Origin: JACKOB01 sp024234575
Lineage (GTDB): Bacteria; Pseudomonadota; Gammaproteobacteria; Pseudomonadales; Oleiphilaceae
Assembly (NCBI GenBank): GCA_051208035.1
Contig: JBPJFZ010000008.1
Coordinates: 193,809-257,808 of the forward strand
Length of the DNA: 64,000 nt
Reading direction: 5' to 3'
Shown: positions 28,019-36,850 of the stretch, in pieces
Numbering within the stretch: the first letter of the stretch is position 1
Layout of the letters: every line of letters starts with the position of its first letter
Position numbers and translations under genes: made by a program
The notes under the pieces: generated by a model
Database searches by the model: none
The model's input: the letters and a program-made list of their open reading frames with translations, nothing else
What the model was told of the DNA's origin: nothing

Positions 28019-28846
28019 ATGCAACAACTGACTTCAGCTGGCAATCAGCTGGTTAACGACCTCTCTTATCGATACAACCTTTCTACCGATGCGGTTACCC
28101 ATATGCTGATCGCCGTGAATCAGGGAGGTGGTAGCATGGCTCAGTTTAGTTGTCCGGAATTGGGAGGCTCAGGGCAATGGATGCGTGGCGGTATGACCAT
28201 GGTGGGGGATATGTTCAACCATGGCCTAAAAATGACCGTCGATAACCTTTGCAATGAGTTATCCAATGCTTTGGCAAATATTCAGGTATTCCCCGTTATT
28301 CCGCGCGGCGCTCCGGGCAGCAATCAGTGGTGGCCTGCCGATCTGGGGCAGCCTTTCAGTAGCGGCGCACAAAACAGCACGCGTTATGCGATTTTCCCTC
28401 GTCGACTGGCGGTTGAAGTAAACGGCCAGGTTACGGTCTATGATACGCTCGACAATAATATTGGCGGCGTGAGTCAACAGCAAGGTGGCAACAATGCGCT
28501 GACCTTCAGCAGCCAATATGGCACCATCGCGGTGTCGAGCTTGCCCATTGTCTCTGGCCCCGGCATCGCACCTGCGCCGCAAACCAATTTTCTTGCACCC
28601 GAACCGCCCGTGGTAAATGCACCGCAACCGCAAGAAAGTAATCTTGAAATGCCTATACCTCCTGTGGAGCAAAATAGTCGTCAATCGATGGGTAATTCTT
28701 CTTCTGCTAACGCTGACCTTGGCGCAGGCATGTCATCCAGCGCAATTATCGATCTTATCGGCAAACTGGCGCAACTACGTGAAGCCGGGGCGCTGACAGA
28801 TGCGGAATTCAATGCCAAGAAAGTAGAGTTGTTAAGTCGGCTATAA
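28019..28846 (+). CDS. SHOCT-domain protein
   Basis: A 275-residue protein from the ATG at 28019 (GGAG 8 nt upstream; an open frame continues back to 27935 without a good site). The N-terminal 90 residues are helical (SAGNQLVNDLSYRYNLSTDAV..., GGGSMAQFSCPELGGSGQWMRGGMTMVGDMFN), the middle is Gly/Gln/Pro-rich and the end is a SHOCT motif (LIGKLAQLREAGALTDAEFNAKK), which is thought to mediate oligomerisation. No signal peptide is visible. The family of the N-terminal part is conserved in bacteria but of unknown function. Confidence 0.7.
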   Translation: MQQLTSAGNQLVNDLSYRYNLSTDAVTHMLIAVNQGGGSMAQFSCPELGGSGQWMRGGMTMVGDMFNHGLKMTVDNLCNELSNALANIQVFPVIPRGAPGSNQWWPADLGQPFSSGAQNSTRYAIFPRRLAVEVNGQVTVYDTLDNNIGGVSQQQGGNNALTFSSQYGTIAVSSLPIVSGPGIAPAPQTNFLAPEPPVVNAPQPQESNLEMPIPPVEQNSRQSMGNSSSANADLGAGMSSSAIIDLIGKLAQLREAGALTDAEFNAKKVELLSRL

Positions 28847-28984
28847 AATCGAAATGGGTCAGGCTGAAATAATTTTGACCAATCTAAAAGGCCCTTCCAG
28901 AGTTTTTTTGGCGGGGCTTTAGTAATAAATGGGGGGCGGTTCAATACGCTCCTTTGGCTAGCGTTGCCCTTTAGATTCGTTCCT

Positions 28985-29584
28985 TTACTCGTCAATAAAT
29001 GATCCTTCTTCAAGATCGTCGACTGGAAAGCTGATGATCGGGGTAGAAAAAACATCTGCACGTGCGCGATTCAGTACTCTGGAATGCTGGATGATTTTTC
29101 CTGACTCCATGTCTTTAGAGTAGTAATAAAGCTCACTTACCCCGTGGTACATATTTACGGCCAGGATATCCAGGTTTTGCGACTGACCATCGGTAGATAC
29201 CCAAAAAATAGGGACGGTCAAGCCAAAGGTATCTTTGTCTGTGCCCAGGGATGTAAAAAAGAAGTCCAGGATGTAGCCTGCATCGTCAATATTGTCGACA
29301 AGCTTCATGGCAAAGCGTGATTCCAGCTCTAATTTTAAGCGGGCATTGGCATAGTCCACCACTGGAGAAGGGTTGATAAAATGGCTGCGTAAGTAAACGG
29401 GCTTTGCTGCAAATGGACTTAGATCTTCTTCTTGTAATTGCGTCATCAGGTTATTGATGCTGTAGGTCACCAGGCGCTGTGCTGTCGAGCCATCATAGAT
29501 GTCCACTTTACCTCTGGTTGAGCAAGCAGACAGCAAGCAGGTAAGAAGAATTAAAAAGGATAGCCTTGAGATGAAGCGAGACAT
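28985..29584 (-). CDS. lipoprotein of unknown function
   Basis: A 199-residue protein whose signal ends in lipobox LLSAC (Cys21). The mature part has an alpha/beta look with conserved-seeming segments QRLVTYSINNLMTQLQEEDLSP, RSHFINPSPVVDYANARLKLELESRFA and YILDFFFTSLGTDKDTFGLTVPIFW. I do not recognise the family. It is probably anchored in the outer membrane facing the periplasm, and it is convergent with the SHOCT gene. Confidence 0.65.
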   Translation of the reverse strand: MSRFISRLSFLILLTCLLSACSTRGKVDIYDGSTAQRLVTYSINNLMTQLQEEDLSPFAAKPVYLRSHFINPSPVVDYANARLKLELESRFAMKLVDNIDDAGYILDFFFTSLGTDKDTFGLTVPIFWVSTDGQSQNLDILAVNMYHGVSELYYYSKDMESGKIIQHSRVLNRARADVFSTPIISFPVDDLEEGSFIDE

Positions 29585-29826
29585 CAGGTTTATGATTCCT
29601 TATTTTGATTTTGCATGTCGTTAGGTGTGACTAAATATACCTGTCTGTTGCGTAAAGTTGAAGCTAAAGCAGGGCTTGTTGCGGTCAGGCGGCTAGGAAT
29701 CATGATGTTACTGGTGGTGGGCATTGAATAGCAGGTTTACCTGTTGCTTCTCTTGCTAAAACAGGAAAAACTTAGTCAGATTAACAGAATGACACTACAC
29801 TAACTCGGTTGATGCGTAGTAGATAG

Positions 29827-30549
29827 ATGATATTGATTGGGGGTATTGTGAATTTGCGTCTTTTCTTAAAGATTGGAGTGTGGGGGCTCGCAGGGTACTT
29901 TGTTCTGGGGTATTTGTTAAAGCCCAATCAGATAGTGCTTGAGCATCAAAAGGCTGAACAAGAGGCGGTGGCTGATTATCGGAACATGAAAGCCGATGAG
30001 ATAGCACGTTATAAAAGCGTGCTGGCAGAAGTGGATGAGATGAACATTGCCGATGCCAACCTTGTTACCTGCATTAAAAAAAGTCTGCAAATGTGGGAGC
30101 ACCTGATCAAGTATGGAAAGATGACCAGTGCCACAGAATTAACAGAAATCGAGTGCTATAAAAAAGGCATTACGCAGCTTAATGGTATCGAGAAGTTCAC
30201 CCATCTCAAAAAACTTAGTTTGCAACAAAATGGTGTGGCGTACCTTGATCCGTTAAAAAATATGACGTCGCTAGAAGAACTTAACCTATCGGGGAACCCT
30301 GTTAAAAGTTTTTGGGAAATCGCTGATTTGCCTAACCTGAAGCGATTAGATGTTTCTGGTATCAGGGTTGATAATCTTGATGAGTTTCTTCGTTTCGGCA
30401 GTCTGAAAACACTAAACTATCACATTGATAACGAATACCCCTGTATCGATCTGGACCAGTTTTTTAAAGAAGCCAGAGATAAACCCTGGCGTTTGAACAG
30501 ACCGGGTAATTGTATTGCACCGCACGGTGATAAAACCCGCTTTTACTAG
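29827..30549 (+). CDS. membrane-anchored leucine-rich-repeat protein
   Basis: A 240-residue protein with one N-terminal membrane helix (FLKIGVWGLAGYFVLGYLL), a coiled-coil linker (AEQEAVADYRNMKADEIARYKSV) and about four leucine-rich repeats (residues 115-205: ITQLNGIEKFTHLKKLSLQQN, LKNMTSLEELNLSGN, IADLPNLKRLDVSG). LRRs bind proteins. The start may be the GTG at 29848, which has GGGGG close upstream, instead of the ATG at 29827. It lies at the head of a DUF4124 cluster on the opposite strand, with about 5 nt between the convergent stops. Confidence 0.7.
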   Translation: MILIGGIVNLRLFLKIGVWGLAGYFVLGYLLKPNQIVLEHQKAEQEAVADYRNMKADEIARYKSVLAEVDEMNIADANLVTCIKKSLQMWEHLIKYGKMTSATELTEIECYKKGITQLNGIEKFTHLKKLSLQQNGVAYLDPLKNMTSLEELNLSGNPVKSFWEIADLPNLKRLDVSGIRVDNLDEFLRFGSLKTLNYHIDNEYPCIDLDQFFKEARDKPWRLNRPGNCIAPHGDKTRFY

Positions 30550-30554
30550 TCTGA

Positions 30555-31118
30555 CTACCTTAGCTCGGGAGGGAACGCTGGCATGCTTCGGTGAAACTGG
30601 CGTGTCAGCACTTCGGGTTCGTTGTCCCACACCAGGGTAAGTTTACCGCTGTCATAACTGATAAACGATGCACCAGTCATCGGCGGGATAAACTCTGCTC
30701 CCTGATCCTTGTAAGTGACTTTAAAGCTGATATGTCGGTTGTGGATCGACCAGTAGCCACCGTATGAGCGACGGTTAATATCTGAATATCCGGTTCTTTT
30801 ATGTAAAAAACTTTCGATAAAAGTACCATTTTTATCGAAAACGATCTCTATTTCGTTACCGTTACGTGTGCCCTTCCAGTGCCCGACAAACAGCGTTTCT
30901 GAAGGTGTTGTAATAGTAGTTGGGCCTTTTGAGTTGGCAATTGGCTGTGTTGCAGACTCCCCCACAACCTTCTTTTTTGATTCTGCTGGTGGCTGGGTGC
31001 CAAAGTGTGTTTGGCCATTTTCATCGACCCACTTATAAATCTGCCCGGCAGTAAGCGGCCCGGATAACAGGACGCAGGCTAACAGCATTCGAGAAAGCAG
31101 ATGAGCAATTGGTTTCAC
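30555..31118 (-). CDS. DUF4124-domain envelope protein (paralog 1)
   Basis: A 187-residue exported protein: a hydrophobic signal (LLSRMLLACVLLSGPLTAG), then the DUF4124 core GQIYKWVDENGQTHFGTQPP (residues about 24-43), then a beta-rich C-terminus (GHWKGTRNGNEIEIVF..., YGGYWSIHNRHISFKV). Start GTG at 31118, with AAGGAAGC upstream inside the end of the preceding gene (GTGA overlap), so the two are coupled. The function of DUF4124 is unknown; proteins are periplasmic. Confidence 0.72.
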   Translation of the reverse strand: MKPIAHLLSRMLLACVLLSGPLTAGQIYKWVDENGQTHFGTQPPAESKKKVVGESATQPIANSKGPTTITTPSETLFVGHWKGTRNGNEIEIVFDKNGTFIESFLHKRTGYSDINRRSYGGYWSIHNRHISFKVTYKDQGAEFIPPMTGASFISYDSGKLTLVWDNEPEVLTRQFHRSMPAFPPELR

Positions 31119-31942
31119 TTTTCACGCTTCCTTTTAAAGTGCATGATTTCGCCAGTGCCGTCTTGGCGCAGGCGGAAGTTACGAGGGTCCAGTAGCTCAA
31201 TATTCCAGCGCTCTGTTTCGGTGGATTTCGCCAGTAAATCCTTGAATGCTCCGGCATATTCAAGTACCAGTGTGTCACCTTCGATTTTCCAGTTGCCTTG
31301 GGCCTTAACGTGGTTTGGATTAGGGTGTGCGGTCATGTTTTTATCGTAGTGGTCGGTGTAGTAGCGGGTAAACTGGCCGTCTTCAAACTTCGCTCGGGCA
31401 ATCACGTAGCTGTCATCGGTTGGGCTAACCTCGGCCCAGGTGCCGGATGCCAGCTCTTCTTTTTCTGACAAATCATAGCGCGAGTCTTTCAGACGATTAA
31501 ATGTATAACGTCGTTCGGACTCGTATTCCACGAGCACCATTCTATATTCGTATACCTCTTTAAGAGAGAAGTTCTTTGTGGCACCACTATTCTCGTTTAA
31601 GGTGAGCTTGCCTGGGAATAGCTCCCATTTGCCGGGAGAGTAGACCGGCTTTTGCTGGTCTTTATGCACCGCCCACTGGTAGCCATAACTGCTTACCGAG
31701 AGCTCGATGACGCCACCGTTCTCTTTGGCGTACCACTTGTTTTGAATAACATCCGCCGCTTCGGCACTTTTCTCGCCACTGCTCCCATAACGGGTTGCCT
31801 CTGCCTGTTGCATTTTTGCAGGTGGTGGCTGCGTGCCAAAATGTACCTGGCCGTTTTCGTCGGTCCATTTGTAGACTTTTGCGCCAGTCAGGCACAGAAA
31901 GGCTGCAGGGAGTATGAGTAGGCGTTTGCACGAAAGGTTCAT
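31115..31942 (-). CDS. DUF4124-domain envelope protein (paralog 2)
   Basis: A 275-residue exported protein with a signal (RLLILPAAFLCLTGAK), DUF4124 core KVYKWTDENGQVHFGTQPPP (about 21-40) and a longer C-terminal part containing two related beta segments, WYAKENGGVIELSVSSYGYQ... and ASGTWAEVSPTDDSYVIARA..., each followed by a GKW/GNW-type turn (PGKWELFPGKLTL; QGNWKIEGDTLVL). This suggests an internal duplication of the lipocalin-like C-terminal unit. AGGA stands 6 nt before the ATG. It is coupled to paralog 1. Confidence 0.72.
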   Translation of the reverse strand: MNLSCKRLLILPAAFLCLTGAKVYKWTDENGQVHFGTQPPPAKMQQAEATRYGSSGEKSAEAADVIQNKWYAKENGGVIELSVSSYGYQWAVHKDQQKPVYSPGKWELFPGKLTLNENSGATKNFSLKEVYEYRMVLVEYESERRYTFNRLKDSRYDLSEKEELASGTWAEVSPTDDSYVIARAKFEDGQFTRYYTDHYDKNMTAHPNPNHVKAQGNWKIEGDTLVLEYAGAFKDLLAKSTETERWNIELLDPRNFRLRQDGTGEIMHFKRKREK

Positions 31943-32051
31943 CTGTTCCTCATTGTATGGGTTATTTTCTAATGTTGTGTGTTGAGAATCATGAAAGCGC
32001 AGTCGTCCTGCTTCCTGTTCTGCCTGTGAGATCGTTGAGACCAGTGCATTC

Positions 32052-32894
32052 TTAGCGGTCTCGCTTTAGTATTTGAGTCATTCCCGAGCCTTGATCGACA
32101 AATACCATTTCCTGATAACTTCTTTTTTGGATGATCCAGCGCTGCATGCGCCCGATGGCGTTGTCTATTGGATGCCCGTAATCAGCGACGAAATCGAGGG
32201 TTAGTTCTGGGTCTTGCCACTCCCAGTTGCCAAACTGTCTTGTGCGGTTGTTATCGGGGAAATACATAATAAATGTGCCATGGTCAAACTTATACTTCTG
32301 GCCTTTTTGGTCTGACCACTCACCTTTTAACTCTCGGGAGAAGTCGGTGCTGTCGGTTTGGCGCTGGCGTTTGAATGTCAGCTTTTTAACAAAATCCTGC
32401 ACGATAATAAGCTTAGTGTCATCAAGGTAGGTCACTTCATAGTTTTCTGTGGTATCGAGCTTTTCAGGTTCTCCTTGATGTTCGAAGTACGTGAGTTCGA
32501 GCACGTCATTGCTGAGTTTATATTTCCCCGATGCAAAATTTGCTTTGGTAATGCCATAGCTGCCCACGAAGTTTTCAGAGAGTTCAAAGTCATCGTAAGA
32601 TAGTTTTAATCTTAATGTGGCTCTGGTGTCTTTTGCCGCCCACCATTCACCGCGAATGCGATAATCAGAAGAAGACTCTTTTTTCTCTGAACCTGGCGTA
32701 GAAAGCTCTTCGACCTCAACTTTGTCTTCTTTGATTTTTTGAGGCGGTGGTGGAGTAGAACCAAAATGGGTGACGCCGTTTTCGTCGACCCATTTAAACA
32801 TTTTTGCTGCTGACACCGGCAACGGCGCGATCAAACACATATACAATAAGGGCAAGAAGTATTTGCGAGGTTTTATCATCCGAGCTTGTTCCAT
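32052..32894 (-). CDS. DUF4124-domain envelope protein (paralog 3)
   Basis: A 280-residue exported protein of the same architecture as paralog 2: signal (YFLPLLYMCLIAPLPVSAAK), core KMFKWVDENGVTHFGSTPPP and two C-terminal beta units (WWAAKDTRATLRLKLSYDDFE... and LKGEWSDQKGQKYKFDHGTF...). The length and the twin-unit layout match paralog 2, so the two probably arose by duplication. An alternative ATG lies at 32879. There is a 109-nt gap to paralog 2, so it may have its own promoter or be part of a run of three. Confidence 0.7.
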   Translation of the reverse strand: MEQARMIKPRKYFLPLLYMCLIAPLPVSAAKMFKWVDENGVTHFGSTPPPPQKIKEDKVEVEELSTPGSEKKESSSDYRIRGEWWAAKDTRATLRLKLSYDDFELSENFVGSYGITKANFASGKYKLSNDVLELTYFEHQGEPEKLDTTENYEVTYLDDTKLIIVQDFVKKLTFKRQRQTDSTDFSRELKGEWSDQKGQKYKFDHGTFIMYFPDNNRTRQFGNWEWQDPELTLDFVADYGHPIDNAIGRMQRWIIQKRSYQEMVFVDQGSGMTQILKRDR

Positions 32895-33024
32895 GACGAG
32901 GTCAGAGGTTCATGAGGCTATAACGCAGAACCTGTTTTCTTGTGTGGCATCTTCACGAAAGTATAACAACACCTGGTGGCTATGCGATCTTTGCTATCGT
33001 TAAGGTTATATTAGTTGTCCGATT

Positions 33025-33672
33025 GTGCAATTCCATAATGCAGCGAGGTTGGAATTAAATGATTTTTTTAAGGCTGTCATGTTAGTCGTTTTGCTTGGTG
33101 CCAGCGGTGCAGAGGCAAAGGTATACAAGTGGGTGGATGAGCGGGGGGTTGTGCACTTCACACAAACACCCCCAGTGCAGCAGCAGACCAGCGGCAACCT
33201 GCAAACACTGGAAGTGAATACGGGCAGAATCAGTCCTCGGTTTCGCGATGGTCGCCAATACTGCGGCTCGCAAGCAATTCCAGACGGTGATAGCGACATC
33301 GTGCGCTACCTGATTTTGGTGAAAATGCAGCTTTCTACCTACAGAGAAAACCTGGCCTACGTCAGGCAAAAACATCCATCCGGGCAAGATAAAAATGAGC
33401 ATGTCGATGAGTATAAATGTCTGATTGGATGGGCTGAGTCTGAGTTGGAGAAAAATGACCGACAATTGCAGGATTTGCGCGCCGAGTATTATTCTCTTAG
33501 CGCGCAATTTCAGGAAGCCTCGGGTAAAAAGCAGCAAGACTGCCCACAATTCGAAGGCTGGTTAGTGGGTGAAGATGCTGAAAAATGGGCCTCATGCGAT
33601 AGAACACATAGCCGCGATATGTCCGCCGCGAAGAAAAGAATGAAGCAATTGCTGCCTTTAGTTGAAGAATAA
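33025..33672 (+). CDS. DUF4124-domain envelope protein (paralog 4)
   Basis: A 215-residue exported protein on the other strand, divergent from paralog 3. The core KVYKWVDERGVVHFTQTPP follows a signal (FFKAVMLVVLLGASGAEA). The C-terminal part differs from the others: helical, Cys-containing and charged, with a coiled-coil-like ENDRQLQDLRAEYYSLSAQFQEA and two Cys pairs (QYCGSQ..., KCLIG..., QDCPQF..., ASCDRT). The start is uncertain: GTG at 33025 or ATG at 33079. The length beyond the core shows it is not a simple copy. Confidence 0.65.
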   Translation: MQFHNAARLELNDFFKAVMLVVLLGASGAEAKVYKWVDERGVVHFTQTPPVQQQTSGNLQTLEVNTGRISPRFRDGRQYCGSQAIPDGDSDIVRYLILVKMQLSTYRENLAYVRQKHPSGQDKNEHVDEYKCLIGWAESELEKNDRQLQDLRAEYYSLSAQFQEASGKKQQDCPQFEGWLVGEDAEKWASCDRTHSRDMSAAKKRMKQLLPLVEE

Positions 33673-33793
33673 GTACGGGTTTTAGCAAGTTGTTGCCAGT
33701 GTATTGGGATTGAGGTTTTTGTACTAAGGTTAATACTGATACAGGCGGTGTTGATGCATCGCATTTCAAAATGCAGCCTTAGGAACATCCCCG

Positions 33794-36700
33794 TTGAAAA
33801 TAAAATCCTATCATCTAAGCGTCACCGTTATCTTGATGGCAATGTTTTTCGCTGCGTTGAGTTTCGGAATTCAGCAGTGGGTCGTGCTTCCCAGTTTTTC
33901 TCAGCTGGAAGATAAAGCGGTAAAGCAAGATCTTGAACGGGTATTGGAATCTATTGCGAGTGAGCAAAAGCATCTGCAAATGCTGGCAGGAGATTGGGCG
34001 CAATGGGATGATACCTTTGAGTTTGTGCAGGATAAGAACAATGATTACGTCGAATCCAATTTAGCGTGGGAATCACTGTCCGGGGCCAGTGGCGTGCACT
34101 TACTCTACTACATTGACAATCAGGATTCCGTTGTGTGGGGAGAAGTTTTCTCTCCGCAGGAAGAAAAAAATATTACGCTGCCAGAGTTTAGCGAAGATTT
34201 TTTGAAAGAAAACCATCGTTGGTGGCGACCGGATAGCGGAGACGATATTGCCGGTATAGTGCTGACAGAGCGCGGACCAATGCTGATCTGTTCGTTAAAT
34301 ATTCTATCCAGTGCTGGTAAGGGGGCTTCTGCTGGCCGATTAATCATGGGGCGATTTCTCTCAGAGCAATTAATTGGCGCGCTGCGAGAACAAACGAAAG
34401 TGCGCTTTAATGTTTATCCCCTGCGCCAGGAAGGTGAGTTAACAGTGCCCGCGAATAATGCGCCTGGTTACTTAGATAAAATACTACCAAATTTATCAGA
34501 TCTATTGAGCGTTATACAAAGTGAGGGAATTGCCCGAGAGGTGGTGAGCGATAAACGGATCAATGCTTACGGGCTGGTCGATGATTTGTTAGGTAACCCT
34601 GCCATTATGATCGAGGCGGAAATAAACAGAGATATCATGCAGCAGGGGCACTATGCCGCTCGCATTGTTTTTATTTCTGTTTTCGTCGCCTTAACCTTTA
34701 TTTTCTGCACGGCAACCATCGGATTCTTTTTATATAGTGCCGGCATTTACCGGGCCAATCAGCAGATTCAGCGTAAGGTTGAGCAGCGCACCAAAGAGCT
34801 AAACGAGGCGCGTAAGCAAGCCGAAATCGCCACGCAGAATGCTCTTGCGGCCAATGAGGCAAAAACCGAATTTTTGGCCAATATTAGTCATGAAATCCGA
34901 ACGCCTCTCAACGGGATTATCGGTATGGCGCAAATGGCGGGTGATCGTGTGCATGATATTAACCTGCGTAATATCTTCACGACAATTCTTAGAGAAGCGG
35001 ATGCCCTTATCGGCTTAATTAATGACACACTTGATCTGTCGAAAATCGAAGCAGGAAAGATGGAGCTGGAAGTTGCCCCGTTTAGTTGTGTTGAGCACTT
35101 GGAAGATATCGCCTGTGATGTCGCCTTGCGCACAGAAGGTAAAGAGATTGATATCACCTGTTATGTTGCACCGGATGTGCCGGTTTGGGTCTTAGGGGAT
35201 GCCAGACGGCTGCGACAGATATTGATTAATCTTGCTTACAATGCGGTGAAGTTTACTGAATCAGGCGAAGTTAATTTACGGCTGGTAGTCGACTCACAGG
35301 ATGCGAAAAGCGTGACTTTACGCTACCAGATTCAGGACACTGGCATTGGTATCGCCGAAGATAAACAAGCGTCTATCTTTCAGCGGTTTACGCAGGCGGA
35401 TAGCTCGATGAGCCGACGTTTTGGCGGCAGTGGGCTGGGTACCAGCATTGCTAAAGAACTGGTTGAGTTAATGCAAGGCGATATTGGCTTATCAAGTAAT
35501 TTGGGTGAGGGCAGCCTGTTTTGGTTTACCGTTAAGTTTGAGCTTGAAGGTGAGGGCCGAACTGCAGGTGACACCTGGAAATGTCCAAAAGTGGGCGTGA
35601 ATGTGCTTATCGCAGACTACGGCCGCACCAGTGCCTCCATTCTCCATGACTATTTGGCGGCAATGGGTGTCCAGTCTGCCGTGGCTGGCTCCACTGAGGA
35701 AGTCGTCGATATGGCCGTGATGGCGGTGCTGGATGACCAGCCCTTCAGTGCGCTAATTGTTGACGAGAAGCTGCTTGCTGACTGTGCTACAACGGATATC
35801 GAAAACCTTCCTGTTTTAATTCTTTCTAAAGTCGGGCAGGCGGGCACGCTTGATTACGCGATGCTATCTGCTCCCCAGGTTCAAGGGCTGTTGATTAAGC
35901 CGTTACGCTGGGGGTTTCTGATCGATCACCTATGTAAACTGATAACCGGAAAGTCGTTGACCCACAAGAGGCAAAATGATGGCAAAAACCCCGCTATAGC
36001 AGGCAAAGTGCTCATGCATGGCCGGGTTTTATTAGCAGAAGACTACCCAACTAACCAGCAGGTGGCGATGGCACATTTGCAGTCTGCAGGGTTATTAGTT
36101 GATCTCGTCGAGAATGGCAAAGCAGCTATTGATGCTTTTAAGAGAATAAATTACGACATGGTTCTCATGGACTTACAAATGCCGGAAATGAACGGTTACG
36201 ATGCCACTAAGGCAATCCGTGATATCGAACAGCTTCGTTCCGAGCCGACACGCACCCCAATTGTGGCGATGAGTGCGCACACCATGCAAGAGTATCAGCA
36301 GAAGTGTTTGGCCGCAGGTTTTGACGATTTTATTTCTAAGCCTTTCAAGCGGGAAACGCTGCTGCTTTGTGTTAGAAAATGGCTTGGCAGCGATGCATTA
36401 AGCACAGATAAATCGAAGCCGCGATTGCAGGATGTTTTGGCTATCGAACAGTCAATCACTGCGCCTAACGAATCGGCAGAATTTAGCTATACTGATGATA
36501 AGACAAAATATCTGCCTTTTGATTTTCCGCAAGCCATCAAAGAGTTTAGAGGGGAGCGGCAAGTCGTTGAAGAAACAATCGTTTCGTTTCTTGCTCTCTG
36601 TGACCGTCAACTGCAGCAAATGCAACTAGCGGTTAGCACCGATGATTTTGCCAGTTTGTGTGCAGAGTCGCACCGAATTAAGGGCGGGGCTGCTAACCTT

Positions 36701-36850
36701 ACGGCTTACCCATTGGCATTGACAGCAAACGAGTTGGAAAAAGCCGCAAAGAATAAAGACAATCTAAAGGTGTCGGGTTTGGTTGATGAGCTCGAACAAC
36801 AATTAGCAGCTATCAAGGAAGTTATAAAGGAGTTAAATATCAGTGAGTAA
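33794..36850 (+). CDS. hybrid sensor histidine kinase (CHASE4-HisKA-HATPase-REC-REC-HPt)
   Basis: A 1018-residue membrane kinase. Start TTG at 33794 with AGGA about 9 nt upstream. A first helix (8-30), a periplasmic CHASE4-like domain (about 35-285, with LAGDWAQWDDTFEFVQDKNNDYV), a second helix (290-315) and a coiled coil precede HisKA (FLANISHEIRTP, His about 366), HATPase (QDTGIGIAEDK about 514, GSGLGTSIAKEL about 539), a degenerate receiver (about 600-715), a full receiver (about 744-865, MDLQMPEMNG) and an HPt domain (HRIKGGAANL, His about 957). The last bases overlap the REC-HDOD gene, its likely partner. Confidence 0.92.
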   Translation: MKIKSYHLSVTVILMAMFFAALSFGIQQWVVLPSFSQLEDKAVKQDLERVLESIASEQKHLQMLAGDWAQWDDTFEFVQDKNNDYVESNLAWESLSGASGVHLLYYIDNQDSVVWGEVFSPQEEKNITLPEFSEDFLKENHRWWRPDSGDDIAGIVLTERGPMLICSLNILSSAGKGASAGRLIMGRFLSEQLIGALREQTKVRFNVYPLRQEGELTVPANNAPGYLDKILPNLSDLLSVIQSEGIAREVVSDKRINAYGLVDDLLGNPAIMIEAEINRDIMQQGHYAARIVFISVFVALTFIFCTATIGFFLYSAGIYRANQQIQRKVEQRTKELNEARKQAEIATQNALAANEAKTEFLANISHEIRTPLNGIIGMAQMAGDRVHDINLRNIFTTILREADALIGLINDTLDLSKIEAGKMELEVAPFSCVEHLEDIACDVALRTEGKEIDITCYVAPDVPVWVLGDARRLRQILINLAYNAVKFTESGEVNLRLVVDSQDAKSVTLRYQIQDTGIGIAEDKQASIFQRFTQADSSMSRRFGGSGLGTSIAKELVELMQGDIGLSSNLGEGSLFWFTVKFELEGEGRTAGDTWKCPKVGVNVLIADYGRTSASILHDYLAAMGVQSAVAGSTEEVVDMAVMAVLDDQPFSALIVDEKLLADCATTDIENLPVLILSKVGQAGTLDYAMLSAPQVQGLLIKPLRWGFLIDHLCKLITGKSLTHKRQNDGKNPAIAGKVLMHGRVLLAEDYPTNQQVAMAHLQSAGLLVDLVENGKAAIDAFKRINYDMVLMDLQMPEMNGYDATKAIRDIEQLRSEPTRTPIVAMSAHTMQEYQQKCLAAGFDDFISKPFKRETLLLCVRKWLGSDALSTDKSKPRLQDVLAIEQSITAPNESAEFSYTDDKTKYLPFDFPQAIKEFRGERQVVEETIVSFLALCDRQLQQMQLAVSTDDFASLCAESHRIKGGAANLTAYPLALTANELEKAAKNKDNLKVSGLVDELEQQLAAIKEVIKELNISE

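Noticed and set aside
28259..28684. 141-codon minus-strand frame
   Set aside because: Antisense shadow of the SHOCT-domain gene, with no start signal.
33082..33549. 155-codon minus-strand frame
   Set aside because: Antisense to the fourth DUF4124 gene; no ribosome site or recognisable motif.
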